Part shown: positions 15,916 through 28,458 of the stretch, piece by piece
Layout of the letters: every line of letters begins with the position of its first letter
Numbering within the stretch: position 1 is the first letter of the stretch
Assembly (NCBI GenBank): GCA_009928665.1
Contig: SACF01000002.1
Location: forward strand, 62,001-126,000
From: Alphaproteobacteria bacterium
Lineage (GTDB): Bacteria; Bacteroidota; Bacteroidia; Bacteroidales; FEN-979
Length of the DNA: 64,000 nucleotides
Direction of reading: 5' to 3'
The notes under the pieces: model-generated
Databases searched by the model: none
What the model was told of the DNA's origin: nothing
Seen by the model: only the letters and a program-made list of their open reading frames with translations
Translations under genes and position numbers: made by a program

Positions 15916-16647
15916 ATGCTCCTTGAAGCCTGCGTTAACTCTGCCATGTCGGCCATTGAAGCCCAGAAGGGCAGCGCCGACCGGGTGGAACTGTGTGAAA
16001 ACCTGCATGACGGCGGCACCACACCCAGCGCCGGAGCCATCAGATTTGCACGGGAAAAACTTCACATCGGACTGTTCGTGATGATCAGGCCACGGGGCGG
16101 CGATTTCCTTTATTCGCAGGACGAATTCCGGATTATGACCGAAGATATCAGCATCGCGAAAGAATCGGGAGTCGACGGCGTGGTGCTGGGCATACTGAAC
16201 CCCGACGGCACCATCGACCGGGAACGTATGCGTATGCTGGTTGATCTTGCCCACCCGTTGCAGGTTACCTGTCACCGGGCCTTCGACATGACCCCCGACC
16301 CTTTTCTGGCTATGGAGGATCTGATCGACATCGGTATCGACCGCATCCTTACCTCCGGTCAAAAACCCACAGCTCCTGTTGGGGCAGATCTTATCAGAAA
16401 AATGATCCTGAAAGCCAACGGAAGGATCAGGATCATGCCGGGAAGCGGAGTCAAAGAGCACAATATTGTCGATTTACGTGATATGACCGGTGCCACAGAA
16501 TTCCATATTCATTTGGAGAAGCAGGAACCCAGCCGCATGTTTTTCAGGCAACCCTCCGTGTATATGGGTAACCCCGGACAGTCGGAATTTGAACATGTAT
16601 TAACCGACTGGAAACGGATCCGTAAGATCAGAAAATTGCTGGAATAA
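15916..16647 (+). CDS. cutC: CutC family protein
   Basis: A 243-residue TIM-barrel protein with all the usual CutC blocks: MLLEACVNS, ADRVELCENLHDGGTTPSAG, MIRPRGGDFLYS, VDGVVLGILNPDG, VTCHRAFDMTPDP and DRILTSGQ. CutC was first linked to copper tolerance in E. coli; the biochemical role remains uncertain and copper binding is disputed. The open frame extends six codons to a TTG at 15898 inside the repeat tract, but the family begins at the ATG 15916. No copper transporter or regulator lies nearby. Confidence 0.93.
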   Translation: MLLEACVNSAMSAIEAQKGSADRVELCENLHDGGTTPSAGAIRFAREKLHIGLFVMIRPRGGDFLYSQDEFRIMTEDISIAKESGVDGVVLGILNPDGTIDRERMRMLVDLAHPLQVTCHRAFDMTPDPFLAMEDLIDIGIDRILTSGQKPTAPVGADLIRKMILKANGRIRIMPGSGVKEHNIVDLRDMTGATEFHIHLEKQEPSRMFFRQPSVYMGNPGQSEFEHVLTDWKRIRKIRKLLE

Positions 16648-16763
16648 GAGAACCCGGTATCCCGGTTACAGTCCAAAGCGAAAGCAACAAATCGGTTGGG
16701 AAAAGTTCACAAAAAGCGATAGCAGATGCGCTGCTTATTGTTCAGGATGCGATCATTTGATTT

Positions 16764-17054
16764 TCAGGAAGAGGCCGATGAAAATGGCAAACCGAAATTG
16801 CCGGCCATCCGCCGGTGAAGGTAGCCAATGATAATCGCAAATGCTTTCCTGACCCGTATCCTGGTATAACGGACCAAAATCCTTCCTCTTCGCTTCAGGA
16901 AATCGATGGTTGAAAACAAGCCTGCCAATAATAACAACGCTCCGGCAACCACCATCATGAATGCCAGTCCGTCATTCGCATAGCCTTTAGCGGCATACGA
17001 CTGGGTCGATAACCCAATCATCAGAAAAGAGATTAGAAATATTCCTTTTTTCAT
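16764..17054 (-). CDS. Small exported or membrane protein, unknown
   Basis: A 96-residue protein. MKKGIFLISFLMIGLSTQSYA looks like a cleavable signal peptide; then comes one clear membrane segment (LAFMMVVAGALLLLAGLFSTIDFL) and a very basic tail (KRRGRILVRYTRIRVRK). No family is recognised. The upstream TATCTTTA (minus strand) at about 17083-17090 is one base from the -7 consensus. It may be a small inner-membrane protein with a cytoplasmic basic tail. Confidence 0.55.
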   Translation of the reverse strand: MKKGIFLISFLMIGLSTQSYAAKGYANDGLAFMMVVAGALLLLAGLFSTIDFLKRRGRILVRYTRIRVRKAFAIIIGYLHRRMAGNFGLPFSSASS

Positions 17055-17134
17055 ACACTGTAAATTTTCATTACGCCAATAAAGATACGATTTTTCCCCG
17101 CTCTTACCATCCAGCCCAAATATTTCGAAAATTT

Positions 17135-20922
<3,788 letters not shown>

Positions 20923-20937
20923 TGCTTAACCTGCATC

Positions 20938-22395
20938 TTATTCGTCTCTCAGGCATCTGACTGAAGAACCCGTTGTTTTTGGCTCCCATGACCGGAAGAT
21001 TGTGCCATCATTACAGTTGAACCTTCTGAATCTGGCACTCAGTTCATAGGTGGTTGTAGCGGTCCAGAAAACCCCGAAATAAGGAAGGCTGTGAAACGTC
21101 CCTGTTTCATGACGCTGACCACAGGGCAGGGCAGTGAAACCGCTTGAATTGGTAGCCCCGGTATTGGGTGGCGACCAGTGCGCCGTTCCCGCCTCTTTCA
21201 TCTTATCCCCTACATCGGTTCCGGTCGTGTTGAACACGGAACAATCGACTGTCGGATCCAACGTCTGGGCCACGGTGCACCACTCATCCTCATTGGCTAT
21301 ATGCCATCCGGGAGGACACACACCCGTTACCGGCCCGGTCGGCTCCGGAATCCAGTTGGTTGTATTGGACGTGCCATTCAGGTACTGAACCATTTCGCCC
21401 CATTGATAAAGGCCACCGTAAATATTGCACATAGAGTCAGCGTCGTTATAACAATACTTCTCTATGATCTGATTGTCGGTCTGTTCTGCCGTCCCGTTAA
21501 TCCGGGTTCCGATGTCCATGTTTTCCCTGAACCAGCATTGGTTCCCGATTGCAATGGTATGATAAACCTTCCCATCTCTGGTGTCGGTAACGGTACCGCC
21601 GCATTCAATACACGACAGGGTCGATTCAGTTAAAGTTGTCACCGGTGAATGGGAACAAACATTGTATGCCCATACAAACCGCTTATATTCCGTATTACAA
21701 ACCAGTTGTGATTCGGTATAGGTAAGGGCATTCCCAAGGTCGGTCGCTGATCCGTAATCATCAACGGCATTCCATTTATACCCAGTTGCTCCTTTGGCAG
21801 GAAGCCATTTCCACTGAATTGCCGACTTGGCGGGCACATGCACACCCGTTTGGGACGCCTCAGGCGCCCCGACATAGACCTCAAGCCGTTTCACCGGGCT
21901 TTTCCAGCAATCATTGAAAGCATAAACACAGATATATCCACCGGTGGTGTCAAAGTCCACAACAAGAACACTAGAACCCTGACCATATTCGATTACTGCT
22001 CCATCGGGTATGAGCCAGTTGTAACCGGTAGCACCAGCAACAGCCGAAGCAACGTACATAACACCTGTAACATGAGGGCAAACAAGGGTACTGCCATTGA
22101 TGGAACCGGGTTCATTAAGGATCCCTGCATTCCCCAGAGGAACCCATGCTCCCCCGTTGAAGAATTGAAGATCATTACAATCGGTATTGTAAACAACAAG
22201 ACCCTTTTCCGGAGTTGGAACTGCATCCCGTTGCGAGGTTGTCATCCGGGGTGGTAAAAATCCCTTACTGGTCGATTTCACATCGAGCATTGCCGACGAT
22301 GCCGGTTGACTTCCGTCGGAGCTGATCCCGACCTGAGCGTTTGTTACCACAGAAAAAAGCAGAACAAATGCAGTGAGTACAAATAACTTTACCAT
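20938..22395 (-). CDS. Secreted FISUMP-domain protein
   Basis: A 485-residue exported protein. After the signal peptide, a module beginning GISSDGSQPASSAMLDVKST and including KGFLPPRMT occurs; this module is shared with the next gene and is widespread in Bacteroidota surface proteins. Two Ig/PKD-like stretches follow (about residues 100-260). The C-terminal 220 residues are a Fibrobacter succinogenes major paralogous (FISUMP) domain with YHTIAIGNQCWFRENMDIGT, YGGLYQW, CPPGWHIANEDEW and GSSVRCLRDE. The function of the family is unknown. No T9SS C-terminal domain is seen. It converges on lacZ with 15 bases between. Confidence 0.85.
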   Translation of the reverse strand: MVKLFVLTAFVLLFSVVTNAQVGISSDGSQPASSAMLDVKSTSKGFLPPRMTTSQRDAVPTPEKGLVVYNTDCNDLQFFNGGAWVPLGNAGILNEPGSINGSTLVCPHVTGVMYVASAVAGATGYNWLIPDGAVIEYGQGSSVLVVDFDTTGGYICVYAFNDCWKSPVKRLEVYVGAPEASQTGVHVPAKSAIQWKWLPAKGATGYKWNAVDDYGSATDLGNALTYTESQLVCNTEYKRFVWAYNVCSHSPVTTLTESTLSCIECGGTVTDTRDGKVYHTIAIGNQCWFRENMDIGTRINGTAEQTDNQIIEKYCYNDADSMCNIYGGLYQWGEMVQYLNGTSNTTNWIPEPTGPVTGVCPPGWHIANEDEWCTVAQTLDPTVDCSVFNTTGTDVGDKMKEAGTAHWSPPNTGATNSSGFTALPCGQRHETGTFHSLPYFGVFWTATTTYELSARFRRFNCNDGTIFRSWEPKTTGSSVRCLRDE

Positions 22396-22521
22396 GACTT
22401 CAAAATTTAAATCCCGGTAAAATTAGAACAAAGAAAGTTCAATGTCAAGTAAATAACATATGAAAAACTGCCTGTCCGCCATTCTTGGACGACTCCACAG
22501 GCTCAACGCCCGGTGTGGCAG

Positions 22522-22624
22522 AATAGTGAAATGGTGGGATGGTGAGATGGTGAAATAGTGGAATGGCGGAAACAATTACCAGTCCGTTCTCCGTCCAACT
22601 CTCCGTCCAACTCTTCGTCCGCTA
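22522..22624. repeat. Octamer- and dodecamer-word tract at a gene end
   Basis: From 22522 to 22569 six 8-base words of the form RATRGYGR stand in register (GATGGTGA occurs at 22538 and 22546). After a short spacer, a 12-base word CTCCGTCCAACT occurs at 22589 and 22601 and a degenerate third copy at 22613-22624. The last three bases are the TAG stop (minus strand) of the giant FISUMP gene. The tract occupies most of the gap between the two FISUMP genes. Confidence 0.8.
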
Positions 22625-25600
22625 GTCCCCCTTCAGACAACGCACGGAGAATCCTTTTGTTTTATCGTAATTTCCATCACGCCAGAGTGATTCAGACCAA
22701 TGCCCCAAGGCCCTGCTCCAGGAAAATAAAGCACTGTTCTCGGTCGATGACCAGAAGTTGGTATATTGGTCTAAAACAATAAATGTCGCATCAGGCTCCC
22801 GGATGCCACTCCCGAAAGCAGTAAACCCACTTGAATTCGAGGCCAAATTGGGATCCCACCAGTGCAATAAACCTGTTTCCTTCATCTTCCCGCCTGCAAT
22901 GGATTCTCCGCCTAAATTATTGGATAGAATTACCCATTCATCATCCGAAGGGATGTGCCATCCGGAGGGACATAAACCCTGGACATTGCCGGATGGAACC
23001 GGCGACCACGAGGTTGTATTGGTAGCGCCGTTCATGTATTGTACCAATTCAGCCCACTGATACAAACCTCCGTAAACTGAGCAATCGGTTTCCAGGTCAT
23101 CATAGCAATACTTTTCAACAATACCGTTATTGGTTTGTTCAATGGTCGGATGAACTTTAACCCCGATGTTCAGGTTTTCTTTAAACCAACATTGTTGGCC
23201 GATCTGAACAGTGTTGTAGGTTTGTCCCCCGTGGATAACCGAAGGTGTTCCCGGACAGGGGCCTCCCGGCGCCGCAACCTGCATGGTGATGGCATTGGAA
23301 GTAGCCGGATTGCCTGTCACACAGATCATGGAGGAAGTAAGCTCACAGGTCACGACATCATTGTTTAACGGAATATAGGTATACGAAGAGGCTCCGGAGA
23401 AGGTATTGTTCCCGTTTACCTTCCATTGGTAAACCGGATTGGCGCCACCGTTAACTTCGTTCGCTGTGAATGCAACCTGTGTTCCTGAACCAACCGGATT
23501 GGCTGAAGCCGATATCGTTAGACTTACCGGAAATGGTTGTACTACAACCGTGATTCTTTTGTTGGAAGTGGCCGGATTTCCCGAGATGCAAGCCTGGTTG
23601 GAGGTCAGAACGCATACGACCTGATCGCCGTCGGCCGGGGTATAGGTATATGTCGGACTGTTTGTTCCGACGCTGAGGTTATTCACCTTCCATTGGTATG
23701 TTGGTGCATTTCCTCCGTTCACCGGTATAGCCGTAAAAGTAACCAGCGTACCTGCACAAACCTGTTCTGCAGAGGTGTTGATCGACACGCTGACCGGGTC
23801 CAATGAAGGGCAGTTATCCTTGAGACAACGTACGGAGAACCCTTTTGTTTTATCGTAATTTCCATCACGCCAAAGTGATTCAGACAAATGCCCCAAGGCC
23901 CTGCTCCAGGAAAATAACGCACTGTTCTCGGTTGATGACCAGAAGTTGGTATATTGGTTTAAAACATTAAATGTCGCATCAGGCTCCCGGATGCCACTCC
24001 CGAGAGCAGTAAACCCACTTGAATTCGAGGCCAAATTGGGATCCCACCAGTGCAATAAACCTGTTTCCTTCATCTTCCCACCTGCCACCAATTCTCCTCC
24101 GAGATTATTGGTAAGTATGGTCCACTCCGCATCCGACGGGATGTGCCAGCCTGGTGGACAGATACCGGTCGCGCTTGAAGTCACATATTGCATCATCTCA
24201 TTCCATTGGTACATCCCGCCATAGACGGCACAGTTTGATTCCTGATCGTTGTAACAGTACTTTTCAAGAATACCATTGTCGGATTGTTCAATCGTACCGT
24301 TGATCCTGATCCCGATATCGAGATTCTCACGGAGCCAGCATTGGGCGCCGATCTGGACCGTATTATAAGTCTTTCCACCATAGTTTACGGTTGGGATCCC
24401 GGGGCAAGGATCCACGACTGGGTTGACCACCATGGTGATTGCATTCGATACAGCCGGATTACCGGTGATACAGGTTGCATTTGACGTAACCACACAGGTG
24501 ATCACATCGCCATTGACCGGCGTAAAAGTATAATTAGAACTGTTGGAACCGGCATCGATGCCATTTACTTTCCATTGGTAATCGGGTGAAGTGCCGCCAT
24601 TAACAGGTGTTGCAGTGAAATTAACCGCAGTTCCGAAAGCAACCGGATTAGCAGATGCCGTAATTGTCACACTGACTGGTGATGGAGCTGTTACACCTAT
24701 AGCAATTATATTGGAAGTCGCCGGATTACCTGTTACACAGCTTTGGTCGGAGGTTACAATACAAACAACCTGATCCCCGTTGGCCGGGTCATAGGTAAAA
24801 GTAGGACTGTTTGTACCTGCGTTTGTTCCGTTCACGTTCCACTGGTAGGAAGGAGCGGTTCCCCCATTAACCGGTGTAGCGGTCAGGGTGACCTGTTCGC
24901 CTGAGCAGACCTGGATGGAAGAGCTGTTGATTGATACGCTAACCGGGACATAAGAGGTGCAATTATCTTTGATGCATCGTACCGAATGACCATACGTTTT
25001 AACGATTTCACTGGTTACTATATCATCATCATTATTAATGAGGCGTGTAAACTTTGAAGCTGCTGGCGTAGCCTCATCGCGGGTCCAGAATCTTGCCAGA
25101 TAGTAGATACTATGAACTGTTCCGCCAAAAAAGCGATACCCACCCGGCATGGCCGTGAAACCCGAGCTGTTTGTTGCCCCTGTATTCGGAAGAGCCCAGT
25201 ACGAAATCCCTGATTCCTTCAACTTCCCTCCTGCTACTTCCTGCCCTCCTAAGAAGGTGATCATGGTATTCCAGTCATCGACAGAGGGGATTACCCAACC
25301 ATCAGGGCAAATCCCCCTGTTCCCTGCCGTCAGGTACTGCATCATTTCATCCCACTCATAAAGCCCTCCATAAACGGCACATTTTGTCTCCTGGTTATTA
25401 AAACAAAATTTTTCAATGATCCCGTTATTTGTTTGTTCCTGAGTAACCGGAATTAGTGTTCCGATGTCGAGGTTCTCCTTCAGCCAGCACTGTGTTCCTA
25501 TCTGAATAGTGTTATAGGTCTTACCTCCGTAACTTACTGTCGGAATCCCCGAACACGGTTGAACCGCCGGATTTACGACCATGACGATTGCATTGGAGAC

Positions 25601-27487
25601 GGCCGGATTACCTGTAATACAGCTTGCGTTCGAAGTAACCACACAGGTGATCACATCGCCATCGGCCGGATTGTAGGTATAATTTGAACTATTGGAACCG
25701 GCATTGATGCCATTAACTTTCCATTGGTAATCAGGCGAAGCACCACCATTGACCGGTGTCGCGGTAAAAGTGACTGCTGTACCTGCAGTGACGGGGTTTG
25801 CTGATGCGGCAATTGTTACGCTTATTGTTGCAGGAACAGCTACTGTTATTGCGACTGTATTAGAGGTTGCCGGGTTACCCGAAACACACGACAGGTTGGA
25901 AGTTAACATGCAAACCACCTGATCGCCGTTGGTTGGTGTGTATGTGTAAGTCGGGCTGCTGGTTCCGACAATGATGTTGTTTACTTTCCACTGGAACGAT
26001 GGTGCAGTTCCTCCATTGACGGGAGTCGCCGTAAGGCTGACCGGTTCCCCTGCGCAGAGGGTTCCTACGGGAGCCGTAATGGTCACGCTGACCGGAACTG
26101 TTGAAGTACAGGAGTCTTTAAAACACCGTACCGAATATCCATATGTCTTGTAATGATCTGTCGATCCCAGGTTGGCGAATGCTGCCCTGAGATATTTGAC
26201 GTATGCGCTGCGGTCTGACCACTCGGTAGCGGTCCAGAAACTGCCATTCAGCATAATTTCACTGAAATAACCATCCATGTGCTTCCACCCGCCGGGAAGC
26301 CCGGTAAACCCGGTGGTATTGGATGCCCCTGTGTTGGGAATGGACCAGTGTGTCGTTCCGGTCTCTTTCATTTTGCCGCCGGCAATCACCTCTCCCTCGA
26401 GATAGGTTGCCAATTGTACCCAATCGCTGTTTGCAGGAATGCTCCAACCCGGGGGGCATATACCTATAACCGGGCCCGACGGGGCCGGATCCCACGAGGA
26501 AATATTGGTGGCGCCGTTCAGGTATTGAACCATCTCAGCCCACTGGTAGAGCCCTCCATAAACATCGCAATTCGACTCCAGATTGTCGTAACAGTATTTT
26601 TCCAGGGTGCCGTTATTGGTTTGGTGAACCGTGTTGGCAATCCTGGTTCCTATATTCAGATTTTCCTTCAGCCAGCATTGGGCGCCAATCAGGATGGTAT
26701 GGTAGGTCTTTCCGCCATAGTTGACTGTCGGGACACCGGGACAGGTAGGAGGAGGTGTAAGTGTTGTGAAGGAGACTTCATTTCCATAAACAACACCAAC
26801 CGACGTTTTGGCGTAAGCTCTGACATAGTATGTTGTCCCGCCGGTGAGTCCGGTCAACGTATAGTCAAAATTCCCGGTCCCGCTGCCACAAATGATCACG
26901 CTATCTGTAACATCTGGAACTGGTTCGATGCCAAAACAGATACCTCTTTCGGTAACCGGCGCTCCCCCGTCGGAAGTGATCGATCCTCCGACCATGGCTC
27001 CTTCAGCGTTAACCGCCACGGGATCGGAGGTCGAAATCAATGCAAAGGAATTTCCAACCCAGGTAGGTACCCAGGATTGCGATAACTGAAGGAACTGACC
27101 GGGCTGCCCTTGTGGTACAACACCCCATTGGGTTCCATTCCAGTATAGAAGATCGCCCGGGTGACTACCTGCCGATAATACTGCCGGGATCCAGCTTTGG
27201 CCGTTCCAGTAATAGAAACCGGGAATAACATTGTAAGGCGCCGTTCCGGCCGTGGCCGTGTTGTAAATCAGCAATCCCGCTGCCGGTGAGACTACCGGGT
27301 CAGCCAGATTGGATGCGGTTAAAGCAATGCGGGGAGGTAGAAAACCTTTGCTATCAGATTTCACCTCGAGCATAGCCGAGTTGTGGGGGAGGCTACCATC
27401 GTTTGAAATGGCTACCTGGGCCGGGAGTTCAATCCCGGTGGCCAACAGCAACACCAGGATAAAAGGGATCCAAAAAAGAGGTCTCAT
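22622..27487 (-). CDS. Giant secreted protein with four FISUMP modules and Ig-like pairs
   Basis: A 1621-residue exported protein. Order: signal peptide; SAMLEVKSDSKGFLPPR N-terminal module; a fibronectin III-like domain (about 150-245, GTTYYVRAYAKTSVG); FISUMP 1 (247-458), 2 (643-841), 3 (1027-1224) and 4 (1412-1621). The three intervals hold paired Ig-like domains with a repeated TATPVNGG, QWKVN and SGNPATSN pattern. Each FISUMP module keeps QIGxQCWxxENLxIG, CPxGW and SVRCxKD. Regular Cys pairs suggest disulphides. It may be a long surface fibre or adhesin; that is inference, because the FISUMP fold has no assigned activity. A 263-base segment of module 4 is nearly identical in module 3. 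Confidence 0.88.
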   Translation of the reverse strand: MRPLFWIPFILVLLLATGIELPAQVAISNDGSLPHNSAMLEVKSDSKGFLPPRIALTASNLADPVVSPAAGLLIYNTATAGTAPYNVIPGFYYWNGQSWIPAVLSAGSHPGDLLYWNGTQWGVVPQGQPGQFLQLSQSWVPTWVGNSFALISTSDPVAVNAEGAMVGGSITSDGGAPVTERGICFGIEPVPDVTDSVIICGSGTGNFDYTLTGLTGGTTYYVRAYAKTSVGVVYGNEVSFTTLTPPPTCPGVPTVNYGGKTYHTILIGAQCWLKENLNIGTRIANTVHQTNNGTLEKYCYDNLESNCDVYGGLYQWAEMVQYLNGATNISSWDPAPSGPVIGICPPGWSIPANSDWVQLATYLEGEVIAGGKMKETGTTHWSIPNTGASNTTGFTGLPGGWKHMDGYFSEIMLNGSFWTATEWSDRSAYVKYLRAAFANLGSTDHYKTYGYSVRCFKDSCTSTVPVSVTITAPVGTLCAGEPVSLTATPVNGGTAPSFQWKVNNIIVGTSSPTYTYTPTNGDQVVCMLTSNLSCVSGNPATSNTVAITVAVPATISVTIAASANPVTAGTAVTFTATPVNGGASPDYQWKVNGINAGSNSSNYTYNPADGDVITCVVTSNASCITGNPAVSNAIVMVVNPAVQPCSGIPTVSYGGKTYNTIQIGTQCWLKENLDIGTLIPVTQEQTNNGIIEKFCFNNQETKCAVYGGLYEWDEMMQYLTAGNRGICPDGWVIPSVDDWNTMITFLGGQEVAGGKLKESGISYWALPNTGATNSSGFTAMPGGYRFFGGTVHSIYYLARFWTRDEATPAASKFTRLINNDDDIVTSEIVKTYGHSVRCIKDNCTSYVPVSVSINSSSIQVCSGEQVTLTATPVNGGTAPSYQWNVNGTNAGTNSPTFTYDPANGDQVVCIVTSDQSCVTGNPATSNIIAIGVTAPSPVSVTITASANPVAFGTAVNFTATPVNGGTSPDYQWKVNGIDAGSNSSNYTFTPVNGDVITCVVTSNATCITGNPAVSNAITMVVNPVVDPCPGIPTVNYGGKTYNTVQIGAQCWLRENLDIGIRINGTIEQSDNGILEKYCYNDQESNCAVYGGMYQWNEMMQYVTSSATGICPPGWHIPSDAEWTILTNNLGGELVAGGKMKETGLLHWWDPNLASNSSGFTALGSGIREPDATFNVLNQYTNFWSSTENSALFSWSRALGHLSESLWRDGNYDKTKGFSVRCLKDNCPSLDPVSVSINTSAEQVCAGTLVTFTAIPVNGGNAPTYQWKVNNLSVGTNSPTYTYTPADGDQVVCVLTSNQACISGNPATSNKRITVVVQPFPVSLTISASANPVGSGTQVAFTANEVNGGANPVYQWKVNGNNTFSGASSYTYIPLNNDVVTCELTSSMICVTGNPATSNAITMQVAAPGGPCPGTPSVIHGGQTYNTVQIGQQCWFKENLNIGVKVHPTIEQTNNGIVEKYCYDDLETDCSVYGGLYQWAELVQYMNGATNTTSWSPVPSGNVQGLCPSGWHIPSDDEWVILSNNLGGESIAGGKMKETGLLHWWDPNLASNSSGFTAFGSGIREPDATFIVLDQYTNFWSSTENSALFSWSRALGHWSESLWRDGNYDKTKGFSVRCLKGD
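22635..22897. repeat. Long near-identical repeat, copy A (FISUMP module 4)
   Basis: This segment encodes the C-terminal part of FISUMP module 4. It matches 23823-24085 with no gap and about ten mismatches by hand count over 263 bases. The offset is 1188 bases, which is 396 codons, so the reading frame is kept. Flanking module sequence is clearly more diverged, which points to recent duplication or gene conversion of this segment alone. Confidence 0.9.
23823..24085. repeat. Long near-identical repeat, copy B (FISUMP module 3)
   Basis: Partner of copy A. Both copies encode GIREPDATF, YTNFWSSTENSALFSWSRAL and DGNYDKTKGFSVRCLK. Recombination between the copies would delete or duplicate exactly one FISUMP-plus-Ig unit in frame. 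Confidence 0.9.
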
Positions 27488-27572
27488 AGTAATAGTTTAT
27501 AGTATAGATTCATTTCATAATAGTTCCAGTGTGTTGTAACCAGGAAAATCAGCGATGAAAAGAGAGGATTCC

Positions 27573-28409
27573 CTACTCTTTTTTGAACAGCCGTTCCATG
27601 ACTTCCCGTATCATGCCGCGATCGATAGGTTTCTGAACATAATCGGTAAAACCTTCGCGGAGGAAGCGTCCACGATCGCCATAAGAGGCATAGGCGGTGA
27701 CGGCAATAATGGGAATATTTTCGTTGCCCGGAATTTTCCTGATCTGATGCATGGCCTCGATCCCGTTCATACCGGCACCCAGGTGGATATCCATGAGAAT
27801 GGCATCGAATTTTTGACGGCCCGCTAAATCGACCGCTGCTTTCGCATTACGGACAGAGAAGATGTTGCAATATTTTCGGATATAAATCATCAGGAGTTGA
27901 ATGTTCATCATATTATCCTCCACAATCAGTACATCTGGCAGCTTCCGGCCTTTACTTTTTGGTGTCTTTTTAATGTTTTCAAGGGCCGGTATCATTTCAG
28001 CAGGGTATGGCAAATCAGGGGTTTCCTCTTCGGTAATATCGAGATTATCCGATTGAAGACCAATATCAAATTCCTTGGTGATATGGTTCAGTATTTCCAT
28101 TACCTTCCGGGCTGATTGGAGAACCTGTTCGGCATTGGTCTTCTGTGCGGGATCTTCCAGCTCCTCGGTAAGCAATTCAGCGAATCCAACAATCCCGCAC
28201 ATGGGGGTTCGCAGGTCATGATCAAAACGTAGCAAGGTTTCTCTGGGAATCAAATCTCCTTTCAGAGCCGAATCCTTGCATTTTCCCATCATATCCATGA
28301 TGATCTCCTGAATGGCCGAAAAAAGCGCATTCAGATCTGTTTGTCCGTGAACACGCTCCAGGATGCGGAATACCGCCTGATTTACAAGTTGGGCAGGGTT
28401 ACTATCCAT
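27573..28409 (-). CDS. HisKA-REC protein lacking a kinase ATPase domain
   Basis: A 278-residue cytoplasmic signalling protein. Residues 60-115 form a histidine kinase dimerisation and phosphoacceptor region with the H box FDHDLRTPMCGIVGFAELL (His64). A linker with acidic residues follows, then a receiver domain from about residue 155 (VLIVEDNMMNIQLL) with the phospho-acceptor Asp207 in ILMDIHLG and the conserved T/K positions in VTAYA and VQKPID. The N, G1, F and G2 boxes of the ATP-binding domain are absent; the gap between the H box and REC is too short to hold one. It may act as a phosphotransfer partner of another kinase. No DNA-binding output domain is present. Confidence 0.82.
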   Translation of the reverse strand: MDSNPAQLVNQAVFRILERVHGQTDLNALFSAIQEIIMDMMGKCKDSALKGDLIPRETLLRFDHDLRTPMCGIVGFAELLTEELEDPAQKTNAEQVLQSARKVMEILNHITKEFDIGLQSDNLDITEEETPDLPYPAEMIPALENIKKTPKSKGRKLPDVLIVEDNMMNIQLLMIYIRKYCNIFSVRNAKAAVDLAGRQKFDAILMDIHLGAGMNGIEAMHQIRKIPGNENIPIIAVTAYASYGDRGRFLREGFTDYVQKPIDRGMIREVMERLFKKE

Positions 28410-28430
28410 TTGAAAAGTTCAAGTTTAATG

Positions 28431-28438
28431 CAAAGATA
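28431..28438 (-). promoter_or_regulatory. -7 box of the HisKA-REC gene
   Basis: Reads TATCTTTG on the minus strand, a full TAnnTTTG match, 21 bases before the start codon. No clear TTTG -33 box is at the expected spacing. Confidence 0.45.
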
Positions 28439-28458
28439 AAAAATTACAGTCATGAATT

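Noticed and set aside
15805-16461. Minus-strand frame of 218 codons across cutC
   Set aside because: It lies opposite the clearly conserved cutC and its translation has no domain pattern; it also runs through the repeat tract.
26279-27085. 268-codon plus-strand frame opposite the giant FISUMP gene
   Set aside because: It mirrors the repeated domain coding of the opposite strand and has no signal or domain of its own.
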